Shown: positions 9,691 through 17,970 of the stretch, one piece after another | Layout: the number at the start of each line of letters is the position of its first letter | How positions within the stretch are numbered: the stretch's first letter is position 1 | Source: an uncultured Syntrophobacterales bacterium | GTDB taxonomy: Bacteria; Desulfobacterota; Syntrophia; Syntrophales; UBA5619 | Length of the DNA stretch: 64,000 bases | Direction: 5' to 3' | Assembly: GCA_903928915.1 (NCBI GenBank) | Contig: CAIYSL010000085.1 | Span: forward strand, 1 to 64,000 | Translations under genes and position numbers: made by a program | Notes under the pieces: model-generated | Databases searched by the model: none | What the model was told of the DNA's origin: nothing | What the model saw: the letters and a program-made list of their open reading frames with translations, nothing else

Positions 9691-11817
9691 TTAGCTTGAT
9701 ATTTTCTTCTGTTCCCGGATGAGCTTATATCGGGAAATACCCAGGCGCCGCGCAGCCTCGGTCTTGTTTCCCCGGCTCAACTCCAGGGAGTTCTCGATGA
9801 TTTTGCGCTTGATGTCGTTCGCAATCCGTTCGGTCACCTGCGTGTAATCGAAACCGCTGGCGGACAGCTGCGGCAGGATATTGTCGATCTGGATCCGGAA
9901 CTTCTCTTGATTGGTTGTCGCCTTCATCTCCGCCGGCAGGCTTTCGGAGGTGATCAACGACCCGTTGCCGTGCAGAATCATGATCCGCTCGATGATGTTC
10001 TTCAGCTCGCGTACGTTGCCGGGCCAATGATAGGAGGTGAGGATGTGCTCCGCATCTCCCGAAAAGCCTTTAACCTTCTTCTTGAATTTCTTGTTGAACT
10101 CCTCGATGTAGTACCGGGCCAAGAGCAGGAGGTCGTCGATCCGCTCCCGAAGCGGCGGGATGACGATCGGAACGACGCTAATCCGGTAGAAGAGGTCCTC
10201 GCGAAAGGTCCCGTCCGCCACCATCCGGCTGAGGTCCCGGTTCGTCGAGAAGATGAACCGTACATCGATCGGGATGTTGTCGGTCCCCCCCAGCCGCCGG
10301 ATGTGGCCGTCCTCGAGCATGCGGAGGAACTTGGCCTGGAGATGGATGCTCATGTCCCCGATCTCGTCGAGGAGCATCGTCCCGCCGCTGGCGTCCTCCA
10401 GCAGGCCGATCTTTCTCTTGCGTGCATCAGTGAAGGCCCCCGCTTCGTAGCCGAACAATTCGCTCTCCAGCAGAGTGCCCGGGATGGCCGCGCAGTTGAT
10501 GTCGACGAACTTCTTGTTGTTGCGGTTGCTCTGCCGGTGTATCGCCCGGGCGATCAGTTCCTTCCCGGTCCCGCTCTCCCCCTGGATGAGGATGTTGGTG
10601 TTGTGGCCGGCCACCTCCTCGATCACGTGGAACAGGCCGAGCATCTTCTTCGATTTTCCCAGGATGTTGTGAAACCCCAGCAGGATGTCCTCTCGCTCCT
10701 TGAGTTTCTCCACCTCCGTCTTGAGGGATTTCGCCTCCAGGGAGAGGAGCGAATGCATGATGGCGTTGTCGTACGAGGTCGAGGTGTTCTTGACGAGGAT
10801 GTCGAGGACGTGGATCTGGTCCTGGGAGTAGCACCCCGTCTTCTTGGCGAGATACAGGGCGCCCTTGAACTTGTCCTTCACCCGGAGCGGGAGGGCGATT
10901 TCCGTCGGGTACCCGGGAAAAACGGGCTCGCGGGAGGGCTCATCGGAGGAGGACTGCCGGGTGACGATGACGTTGGTCTCGCTGGCCTGCTGGATGATGG
11001 TCTGCCCGAATTTCTGCCCGCAGACGCTGCTGTCGTCGAGCGAAACTTTCCCCCCGTCGTTCACGAGGCAGCGGTTCTTCTCGATGTCGAGGAAATAGAC
11101 CAGCACCTTCTCCGACGAGGCGATCTTCAAGGCGCTCTTGACGAGGATCTCCAGGATGTGGTTGTCCAGGACGTAGCTGGCATTCATCTCGGAGACGGCC
11201 TCCTGGAGGATCATCAGCTGCCGGATCTTCTCGGCGTTGGCCTCGAACAGCCGCAGGTTGTAGATGATGAAGCTCAGCGTGTTGGCGTAGGTGACGAAGA
11301 GGCTGATCTCCTCCGGGAAAAACTTGGTCTCCTCCTTGAACCAGGCAGCGATGATCCCGATCACCTCTTCCCCGATCTTCAGCGGTGCGCAGAAATAGGA
11401 GCCCCGGTCATAGATCTTCGTCAGCATCCGGTCGGTCTCGGTCATCCGGGGGTCGGTGGCCGTCACCTCCACCGCAATCGGCTGACCCGATCTTGCCACC
11501 TTGGTGGCGATGCAGTCGTGCTCGTGGATGTTGAGAGCCACCGAGAAGACCCGCTGGGTCTCTTCGGGGGTGTAGTTCTTGACGACCTTGGCTTCGAGGT
11601 TCTCCCGCGAATCATCGAACAGACGGATGATCCCCTTGTCGAATCCGATGCTCTCGACCACCTCGTCGAGGATCTGCACGAGGATCTCGTTCACGTTCGA
11701 CGGAGCGGTCAGAAAGGAGCTCAGCCGGAAGATGCTCTGCAGCAGTTTATCCTTGTCCAGCAGGAGGACGGAGCCCCCCCCGGCAGGGGAATCGATGAAT
11801 TGTGATGTTTGGGTCAC
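9691..11817 (-). CDS. Sigma-54-dependent transcriptional activator with two GAF domains
   Basis: 708-aa enhancer-binding protein. Order: GAF domain (about residues 25-175), second GAF (about 195-345), short coiled linker, AAA+ domain (Walker A GESGTGKELIARAIH, DEIGDM Walker B, R-finger region RIDDLLLLARYY), and C-terminal Fis-type helix-turn-helix (GNKTEAARRLGISRYKLI). The sigma-54 contact loop reads GAFTDA rather than GAFTGA. Start: GTG at 11817 follows AAAGGA by 7 nt; an upstream ATG (11844) adds nine residues but has a weaker site. There is no receiver domain, so the GAF pair probably senses a small ligand. It is the last gene of a minus-strand run that includes an EF-G gene. Confidence 0.92.
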   Translation of the reverse strand: MTQTSQFIDSPAGGGSVLLLDKDKLLQSIFRLSSFLTAPSNVNEILVQILDEVVESIGFDKGIIRLFDDSRENLEAKVVKNYTPEETQRVFSVALNIHEHDCIATKVARSGQPIAVEVTATDPRMTETDRMLTKIYDRGSYFCAPLKIGEEVIGIIAAWFKEETKFFPEEISLFVTYANTLSFIIYNLRLFEANAEKIRQLMILQEAVSEMNASYVLDNHILEILVKSALKIASSEKVLVYFLDIEKNRCLVNDGGKVSLDDSSVCGQKFGQTIIQQASETNVIVTRQSSSDEPSREPVFPGYPTEIALPLRVKDKFKGALYLAKKTGCYSQDQIHVLDILVKNTSTSYDNAIMHSLLSLEAKSLKTEVEKLKEREDILLGFHNILGKSKKMLGLFHVIEEVAGHNTNILIQGESGTGKELIARAIHRQSNRNNKKFVDINCAAIPGTLLESELFGYEAGAFTDARKRKIGLLEDASGGTMLLDEIGDMSIHLQAKFLRMLEDGHIRRLGGTDNIPIDVRFIFSTNRDLSRMVADGTFREDLFYRISVVPIVIPPLRERIDDLLLLARYYIEEFNKKFKKKVKGFSGDAEHILTSYHWPGNVRELKNIIERIMILHGNGSLITSESLPAEMKATTNQEKFRIQIDNILPQLSASGFDYTQVTERIANDIKRKIIENSLELSRGNKTEAARRLGISRYKLIREQKKISS

Positions 11818-11919
11818 GGGAAAATCCTTTCTCCTTCGCTTCATCCCGCCACCGGGATGAAATCCGCGCTTGTTGGCGGTCGCGGACGCGGCCGGCAACG
11901 CCGCCCCGCCCGGGGCGTA

Positions 11920-13956
11920 TCACGCGGAATCGTAGGCGAAAAACTGCATCGTGAAAACGGCCCTCCCCTGCGTAGCCGAGCGGAGATCGGTGGAATAGCC
12001 GAACATCGCCTTCAGCGGAACCCGGGCCCTGATTTCGCTGACCAGCCCCTTGGGCACGATCGCCTGGACCTCGCCGCGGCGGGCATTGATGTCGCCGATC
12101 ACCTCCCCCATGAATTCGGTGGGGGTCATCACATCCACCAGCATAATCGGCTCCAGCAGGACCGCGTCCGCCTTCAAGCATCCCTCCCGGAAGGCGGCGG
12201 AGGCGGCGATTTTGAAGCCCAGCGCCGTCGCTTCCCCCTCCTTCACCGGGGCGTCGAGGATGACGACCCGCACGTCGATCACCGGATACCCGGCGATGAC
12301 CCCGCTCAGGAGGGCCTCGTGGAGCCCCTCCTCGGCGGCCGCCAGGAACTCCTCCGGAGGAGCCGTCCCCTCCGCGAGGCGGCGGACGATCTCGATCCCT
12401 TCTCCCCTGCCCCGCGGCTCCAGCAGAATCCGCACCCTGCCGAAATGACGTTTCTCCCCCAGTTCCCGCTCGAAGATACCCTCGCTCTCTGCCCGTTTCT
12501 GGATGGTCTCCCGATGCACGACCCGCGGCTTGCCCACGTTCACCCGGGCATTGAACTCCCTGAGCAGACGGTCGGTGATGATCTCCAGATGGAGCTCCCC
12601 CATGCCCGAGATGACCGTCTGGGCGGTCTCGTCCTCGTACTTGACGCGCAGCGTCGGGTCCTCCTCCACCAGCTTCCCCAGGGCGACGGTCAGCTTCTCC
12701 TGGTCGGCCGGGGTCTTGGCCTCGATGGCCAGACTGATCACCGGTTCATAGAATTCGATCGGTTCGAGGAGGATGGGGTGGGCTTCATCGCAGATGGTAT
12801 CACCGGTCGTGATCTCCTTCAGCCCCATCACGGCGATGATCTCTCCGGCGACGGCCTCCTCCACGCGCTCCCGTTTGTTCGCGTGCATCTTCAGAAGCCG
12901 CGCGACCTTCTCCTTCCGCCCCCGGCTCGCGTTGTACAGTTCGTCTCCCGTATGGATGCGCCCCGAATAGACCCTCAGGTAGGTCAGTTTTCTCCCCTCG
13001 TCCTGCATGATCTTGAAGGCCAGCGCGGCCAGGGGTTCACGATCGTTGCTGCGGCGGGTCTCCTGCTGTTTCGTCACCGGGTTCGTGCCCGTCACCGGGG
13101 GGATATCCTCGGGAGAGGGGAGAAAATCTACGACCGCGTCGAGAACCGGCTGCACCCCTTTGTTCCGGAGGGCTGAGCCGCACATGACGGGGACGATCTT
13201 CAGGGCGATGGTCGCCGTGCGGAGGGCCGCGATGATCTCCTCCCCGGGTATCTCCCCGCCGTCGAGGTACTTCTCGGCGATCGCGTCGTCCACGTCCGCC
13301 AGCAGGGCGATCATCCGATCCCGGTGCTCCTGCGCCTGCGGAAGGAGTCCCGCCGGGATTTCGCCGTACCCATAGGTGAGCCCCTTGCTCGCCTCGTCCC
13401 AGGTGATGAGCTGCATCCCGATCAGGTCCACGACCCCCCGGAACTCCTCTCCCTCCCCGGCGGGAATCTGGATCGGTAGCGGCAGCGAGTTGAACCGTTC
13501 CCGCATCATCAGGATCGCGCCGGAGTAATTCGCCCCGACCCGGTCCATCTTGTTGATGAATGCCACCTTCGGAACGCCGTATTTGTCCGCCTGGTGCCAG
13601 ACGGTCTCCGACTGGGGCTCCACACCGGCCACGGCGTCGAAAACGACGACGGCCCCGTCCAGGACCCGCAGGCTGCGTTCCACCTCGATCGTGAAATCGA
13701 CGTGCCCCGGCGTGTCGATGATGTGGATCTCGTGATTCGCCCAACTGCAGGTCGTCACCGCCGAGGTGATGGTGATCCCCCGCTCCTGCTCCTGGGGCAT
13801 CCAGTCCATCACGGCCTCGCCGTCGTGGACCTCGCCCATCTTGTAGGACTTCCCCGTGTAGAAAAGGATCCGCTCCGAAACGGTCGTCTTGCCGGCATCG
13901 ATGTGGGCGACGATCCCGATATTGCGCGTGCGTGAAAGTTTCGTTCTGGAGGCCAT
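11920..13956 (-). CDS. fusA: Translation elongation factor G (EF-G)
   Basis: GTPase that drives ribosomal translocation or acts as an EF-G2-type factor. The 678-aa protein has G1 AHIDAGKTT, switch I RGITITSA, G3 DTPGH and G4 NKMD near the N-terminus, then domains II to V. It is about 15 to 20 residues shorter than the usual FusA and is not next to rpsL/rpsG/tufA but between a GerMN protein and a sigma-54 activator. That context suggests an additional EF-G copy rather than the main one in the str operon, but this cannot be settled from the window. Confidence 0.93.
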   Translation of the reverse strand: MASRTKLSRTRNIGIVAHIDAGKTTVSERILFYTGKSYKMGEVHDGEAVMDWMPQEQERGITITSAVTTCSWANHEIHIIDTPGHVDFTIEVERSLRVLDGAVVVFDAVAGVEPQSETVWHQADKYGVPKVAFINKMDRVGANYSGAILMMRERFNSLPLPIQIPAGEGEEFRGVVDLIGMQLITWDEASKGLTYGYGEIPAGLLPQAQEHRDRMIALLADVDDAIAEKYLDGGEIPGEEIIAALRTATIALKIVPVMCGSALRNKGVQPVLDAVVDFLPSPEDIPPVTGTNPVTKQQETRRSNDREPLAALAFKIMQDEGRKLTYLRVYSGRIHTGDELYNASRGRKEKVARLLKMHANKRERVEEAVAGEIIAVMGLKEITTGDTICDEAHPILLEPIEFYEPVISLAIEAKTPADQEKLTVALGKLVEEDPTLRVKYEDETAQTVISGMGELHLEIITDRLLREFNARVNVGKPRVVHRETIQKRAESEGIFERELGEKRHFGRVRILLEPRGRGEGIEIVRRLAEGTAPPEEFLAAAEEGLHEALLSGVIAGYPVIDVRVVILDAPVKEGEATALGFKIAASAAFREGCLKADAVLLEPIMLVDVMTPTEFMGEVIGDINARRGEVQAIVPKGLVSEIRARVPLKAMFGYSTDLRSATQGRAVFTMQFFAYDSA

Positions 13957-13983
13957 CGTTTCTCGGTGCGGGGATGCGGCCCG

Positions 13984-14616
13984 TCACCCCTCCTTCGGCG
14001 GCGCCGCCGGGACGATCAGTTCCCGGTTCATCGTAAAGGTATCCCGCAGTCCCACGTGCCCCTTGAGCGACTCGCGCTCCTTCCCGCCGACGAGTATCTT
14101 CACCTTCTTGACAACCGGTATGTTTGCGCCGAGGGTGTTGGTCAGGGAATAGACCGTGGCCATCTCCGCGGTGGTCCCGCCGGGATGGGTGGCCGCGAAG
14201 CTCTCCCGGAAATTCACCACAACCGTGTCGCTGCCTTCCATCCCGACGCCCTGCAGTTCCGCTTTCTCGGGGAAGGTGTTGACCAACCCCGTCTTCGACC
14301 CGGCCAGGAGGGCCTGCACCAGCTCCTGGGCCTGCGCCTCCGGCTCCTTCTCCTGGGGAACGAACCGCTTCTCCGGAACGAGAAACCGTTCATTCGCATC
14401 GGAAAAAAACAGCGTCACTTCCTGCTTATCGCGCCGTTTCGCCGCTGCCTGTTTCCCCTTCGCCGGGGGATAGAGATAATCGAACAGGGTGATGAAGAAA
14501 AAGGCCAGAAAGACGACCGACGCCACGACGATCACGGACAGCAGCAGAAAGCGCCGTTTTTTGCGCGTCTTCTTTTGTTTGACCTCATCGGTCCGCCGTT
14601 GCTTTTTCGTTGCCAT
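13984..14616 (-). CDS. GerMN domain protein, membrane-anchored
   Basis: 210-aa protein with a basic N-terminus (KKQRRTDEVKQKKTRKKRR), one membrane segment (about residues 21-45) and a C-terminal GerMN domain (about 65-200; VTLFFSDANERFLVPEKR and VYSLTNTLGANIPVVKKVKI). GerMN domains occur in spore-germination and cell-envelope proteins; in Gram-negatives the role is unknown, probably periplasmic. The ATG at 14616 has a GGAAGGGG site. It ends 28 bp before fusA on the same strand. Confidence 0.85.
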   Translation of the reverse strand: MATKKQRRTDEVKQKKTRKKRRFLLLSVIVVASVVFLAFFFITLFDYLYPPAKGKQAAAKRRDKQEVTLFFSDANERFLVPEKRFVPQEKEPEAQAQELVQALLAGSKTGLVNTFPEKAELQGVGMEGSDTVVVNFRESFAATHPGGTTAEMATVYSLTNTLGANIPVVKKVKILVGGKERESLKGHVGLRDTFTMNRELIVPAAPPKEG

Positions 14617-14739
14617 GCTGAACCCCTTCCTGTGTGAGAGCCGCGGCACTGTAGGGTATTTCCGCGGGTGTGTCAAGAACAGAACCAGCCCGGAAGGATA
14701 CGCACGGGGGAACGCGCGGGAACCCGGTCTGTCTCCCCG

Positions 14740-15537
14740 CTACGGGGTCACGGACCGGAGCTGCTGCTTCGCCTTGCGCCCGAATTCCGACTCCGGCGCC
14801 AGCCGGGCGGCAGCCTGAAACGCCGCGGCGGCATCGCTTGCCTGGTACTGCTTTTGATAGCACACGCCGAGCCAGTAGTGGGATTCGGCCAGGGAAGGGG
14901 CGAGTTCGATGGATTTCTTCAGGTGGCGGATAGCCTCCTCCGGATCGTCTTTGGCGAGCCAGACTCTTCCGATATCCTTTTCGATAAGCGGCATCAGAAC
15001 GGTATCCGGCTCCCTGGCCGCGGCGTCCCGGTAGTACCGGAGCGCGGGCTCGTACTGGCCCTTCTCATAGTATGCCCGGCCCAGGTTGTACAGCGCCGTT
15101 GCCGGGGTGTCGTAGCGGGGGGTGCCGAGCGCCCGGTTGAATGAGGCGATGGCATCGTCGGTACGTCCCCGTTCCAGATAGATCGCCCCCAAAAAATTAT
15201 GCGCTGCGGCATCATCGGGGTTGAGCTCCACTGCCCGCTTGAATGCCCCGATGGCCCGCTCGTCGAGGCCGCGTCCGTGATAGGCGATGCCGAGCAGGAA
15301 GTGCAGCTTCGGATCCTCCGGCGTCAGACGCTCCGCCTCGTGGAATTCCTTCATCGCCATGGTATACTGCCCGGAACCGAGGTACGCGGACCCGATGTTG
15401 ATGTGGTTTCCGGCCTGCTCCTTGAGTCGGGCCGTGTTGGCGCACGCCGCAAAGCCGGCCAACAGCAGCACCGCAAGCAGGAGCCGCGGCCCCCGGGCGG
15501 TGCGTCCCCCCTCAGTCCGTCGAGCCATGATTCCCAT
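14740..15537 (-). CDS. TPR lipoprotein, PilF/PilW-like
   Basis: 265-aa protein with a lipoprotein-type signal (LLLAVLLLAGFAAC, Cys about residue 32) and six TPR units, for instance AYLGSGQYTMAMKEFHEAERLTPEDP and AHNFLGAIYLERGRTDDAI. This layout matches PilF/PilW, the outer-membrane lipoprotein that helps assemble the type IV pilus secretin. No pilus genes are in the window, so the assignment is by architecture. Starts at 15537 or 15528 are both possible; the first overlaps the HD gene by 26 bp. Confidence 0.8.
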   Translation of the reverse strand: MGIMARRTEGGRTARGPRLLLAVLLLAGFAACANTARLKEQAGNHINIGSAYLGSGQYTMAMKEFHEAERLTPEDPKLHFLLGIAYHGRGLDERAIGAFKRAVELNPDDAAAHNFLGAIYLERGRTDDAIASFNRALGTPRYDTPATALYNLGRAYYEKGQYEPALRYYRDAAAREPDTVLMPLIEKDIGRVWLAKDDPEEAIRHLKKSIELAPSLAESHYWLGVCYQKQYQASDAAAAFQAAARLAPESEFGRKAKQQLRSVTP

Positions 15538-16117
15538 TTACCCACCAGTCACTCTTGTCCTTGAACCACCAGTTGGTGGAGTCCGTGGCGATGATGCTTT
15601 CCGCCAATTTCCGGGCATTGTCCGTGGCGAGACGGCGCAGGGCAAAGCGAATCCATTCCTGGCTGTACTTGTTTCCCAGGTCCCCGCACTCCTTCAGCTG
15701 GAGGATCAGCGCAAGCTGGTCCGCATCGCGGGCGATCAGCGACTCCCGCGTCTGCCGCTGGTTGAACTCCTCCAGGCTCGCCTCGATCTCCCCGCCGAAA
15801 AACAGCGATTCCGCCATCTCCCGGGCCGCCTTTTTCTCGTCGACCTGGACATACTTCTTATTCATGTAATTCATGTCGCCCGTACGCGCCTCGGGAAGAT
15901 CGTGGACCAGACAGAGGCGCAAGACCGTAAGTTCGTCGGCCTGAGGGTCAAGCTTGCACAGGACGTAGCCGATGTAGAGCGTCTGGAGGACATGCTCGGC
16001 AACCGATTCGCATCCCGATCCCAAGAACTGAAATCCGCTCCGGGGGGTTTTTTTCAACATCCCCGCTTCGAACAGAAAATCCGCTATATCCCGCATCTTC
16101 TCCTTGTCCATCACCAT
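15512..16117 (-). CDS. HD domain hydrolase (YfbR/HDDC2-like)
   Basis: 201-aa metal-dependent phosphohydrolase. Metal ligands are visible: SVAEHVLQ (His), CLVHDLPEA (HD) and RDADQLAL (Asp). The family includes 5'-deoxynucleotidases YfbR and HDDC2, so a nucleotidase on deoxyribonucleoside monophosphates is plausible. The C-terminus is Trp-rich (STNWWFKDKSDWW). It overlaps the TPR gene and is preceded by the 73-aa gene, all in one direction. Confidence 0.85.
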   Translation of the reverse strand: MVMDKEKMRDIADFLFEAGMLKKTPRSGFQFLGSGCESVAEHVLQTLYIGYVLCKLDPQADELTVLRLCLVHDLPEARTGDMNYMNKKYVQVDEKKAAREMAESLFFGGEIEASLEEFNQRQTRESLIARDADQLALILQLKECGDLGNKYSQEWIRFALRRLATDNARKLAESIIATDSTNWWFKDKSDWWVNGNHGSTD

Positions 16118-16141
16118 TCGCCGTCCGCCGCGTGCACGCGG

Positions 16142-16363
16142 TCACTGTTCCCGCTTCAGGATCCGGATACGGTTGGCCATCATCTCGGAGATGTGCTTTA
16201 TCTGCTGCTGCAGCGCGGCGACCCCTTCCGGCTTCATCATCACCACCCGGTCGATCTGATCCTTCCAGTGCTCGAGAAGCGTGATCTCCGTCTCCTTCAG
16301 CTTGCGATCAAACCGTATCTGGACCTCTTTCATCAGCAGGGCCTGCTGATCCCTCTCCGCCAT
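16142..16363 (-). CDS. Small helical protein of unknown function (73 aa)
   Basis: Starts at ATG 16363, three bases after GGGGAGGG. The product is charged and predicted almost entirely helical (MKEVQIRFDRKLKETEITLL, then QQQIKHISEMMANRIRILKR), suggesting a coiled coil. No catalytic motif or Cys. It lies 24 bp upstream of the HD gene and is probably the first gene of the leftward run to 9691. Confidence 0.7.
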   Translation of the reverse strand: MAERDQQALLMKEVQIRFDRKLKETEITLLEHWKDQIDRVVMMKPEGVAALQQQIKHISEMMANRIRILKREQ

Positions 16364-16486
16364 ACACCCTCCCCTACCCGATCCCCGCCTGAACGCACTG
16401 GCTCTCGCGGTATATACATCACGGCCAGCCCTTTGTGCAACCACCAAAATGGCGCAATCCCCCAAACCGGCTGCCCGATTCCCCGC

Positions 16487-16515
16487 TGGACATTTGCCGC
16501 AGATCGTCGTATATA
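16487..16515 (+). promoter_or_regulatory. Possible sigma-70-type promoter for the acyl-CoA dehydrogenase
   Basis: TGGACA (16487-16492) and TATATA (16510-16515) are separated by 17 bp, 143 bp upstream of the acyl-CoA dehydrogenase ATG. The -35 matches five of six consensus bases and the -10 four. A similar TATATAC element occurs at about 16411-16417. Confidence 0.4.
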
Positions 16516-16657
16516 TTCACTGTACATCCGCCGTGATACTTCACCGTTCCCGATTCGCCGCCCGCACATGAACGGCACTCCACACCGCCGCAGCCCTCCC
16601 CGGGGGCGGGGGCCATGTCGGAGGGGCGGCACAGACAGGATCAGAGGGAGATACGCG

Positions 16658-17848
16658 ATGGCGCTGGGTTTCGAATTCACTCCGGAGCAGCAGATGATCG
16701 AGGAGGTCGTCTGGCGATGGGCCTCATCCTGGCTGGAACCACAGATGGCCGCGCTTACCGAACAGGACCGGATGCCTCCCGGGCTTTTTCAGGAACTGGG
16801 GAAGATCGGCGTCAACGGCATCGCCTTCGAGGAGGAGTACGGCGGTGCGGGGCTCGGCTATGTAGAAACGCTGCTCGTGTACGAAACCATCGGACGGGTG
16901 AGCAATGCCCTGGCCATGAGCGTCGGGGCCAGCCAGACCCTCTGTTTCGACAACTTTCGCCGAAACGCCACGGAGGAGCAGAAACGGGCCATCCTCCCGA
17001 AGGCCTGCAGCGGCGAGTACATCGGCTGCCTGGGGATCACCGAGCCCAACGCCGGCTCCGATGCGATGGGGATGGCGACGCGCGCCGTCAAGACGGGGAC
17101 CCGGTACGTGATAAACGGCAGCAAGACCTTCATCACGAACGGCACCGTCGCCGACGTCATGCTCTTCTACGCGAAGACCGATAGGGCCCGCGGGGCCCAT
17201 GGGATCTCCGCCTTTTACTTTCTGACCGACGAGGTCACCGGCCTCACCCGGGAAAAGATCAGCAAATGGGGGATGCGCGCCTCCCCCACCGCCCTGATCA
17301 CCTTCGAGGACATGGAACTTCCCGAAGAAAACCTGATCGGCGGCCTGAACAGGGGCGGGGCGATCCTGACCAACGGCCTCTGCACCGAACGGATCACCCT
17401 GAGCGGCTGCTGCCTCGGGTCGCAGCGCGCCTGTCTCGAACTGAGCATCCGGTACGCCCAAGAGCGGGTACAGTTCGGCAAACCGATCGCATCCTTCCAG
17501 TTCATCCAGGGGAAACTGGCCGATATGTACACCTCCTACATGGCGTCCAAGTGGATGGCCTACAGTGCCGCCTCCTATTGCGACTCGCTGACGAACAAGG
17601 TCGGCGGAAAGGGCACCGATCTCGACCGCAAGGCCGCTGCCGCCCTCCTGTTCTGCGGCGAGATGGGGACGAAGGTGGCGGCGGATGCCGTTCAGATCCA
17701 CGGCGGGTACGGCTACTGCCCGGAATACGCCGTTTCCCGACACTACCTCGATCAGAAACTCTGGGATATCGGCGCCGGGACGGCCGAGATCCGCCGGATG
17801 ATCATCGCCCGGGAGCTTCTCCGGGACAATTTCCAGAGCGGCCGCTGA
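16658..17848 (+). CDS. Acyl-CoA dehydrogenase (isovaleryl-CoA-dehydrogenase-like active site)
   Basis: FAD enzyme introducing an alpha,beta double bond into an acyl-CoA. The 396-aa protein has the FAD/substrate motif LGITEPNAGSDAMG and the C-terminal IGAGTAEIRRMIIARELL. The usual catalytic Glu of the YEGT motif is Ala here; instead Glu244 in CTERITLSG occupies the position used by isovaleryl-CoA and long-chain enzymes. This points to branched-chain or other substrates, not simple short-chain fatty acids. The ATG at 16658 follows a GAGGGAG site. No ETF genes are adjacent. Confidence 0.93.
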   Translation: MALGFEFTPEQQMIEEVVWRWASSWLEPQMAALTEQDRMPPGLFQELGKIGVNGIAFEEEYGGAGLGYVETLLVYETIGRVSNALAMSVGASQTLCFDNFRRNATEEQKRAILPKACSGEYIGCLGITEPNAGSDAMGMATRAVKTGTRYVINGSKTFITNGTVADVMLFYAKTDRARGAHGISAFYFLTDEVTGLTREKISKWGMRASPTALITFEDMELPEENLIGGLNRGGAILTNGLCTERITLSGCCLGSQRACLELSIRYAQERVQFGKPIASFQFIQGKLADMYTSYMASKWMAYSAASYCDSLTNKVGGKGTDLDRKAAAALLFCGEMGTKVAADAVQIHGGYGYCPEYAVSRHYLDQKLWDIGAGTAEIRRMIIARELLRDNFQSGR

Positions 17849-17883
17849 GGGGCGACATGGCGAAACCGTCCCCGCATCGCCCT

Positions 17884-17912
17884 TTGACATTTGCCGGCAT
17901 GTCCGGTATCCT
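17884..17912 (+). promoter_or_regulatory. Sigma-70-type promoter for the LysM gene
   Basis: TTGACA (17884-17889), a 17-bp spacer and TATCCT (17907-17912). The -35 is perfect and the -10 matches four of six. It sits 58 bp upstream of the ATG at 17971, and makes that start more likely than the in-frame ATG at 17857, which lies upstream of the promoter. Confidence 0.65.
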
Positions 17913-17970
17913 TTGGCCCGCGGAGCGTGGGGCGCGCCCCGACGGCGCAGGGCAGCACGAGGGACCAACG

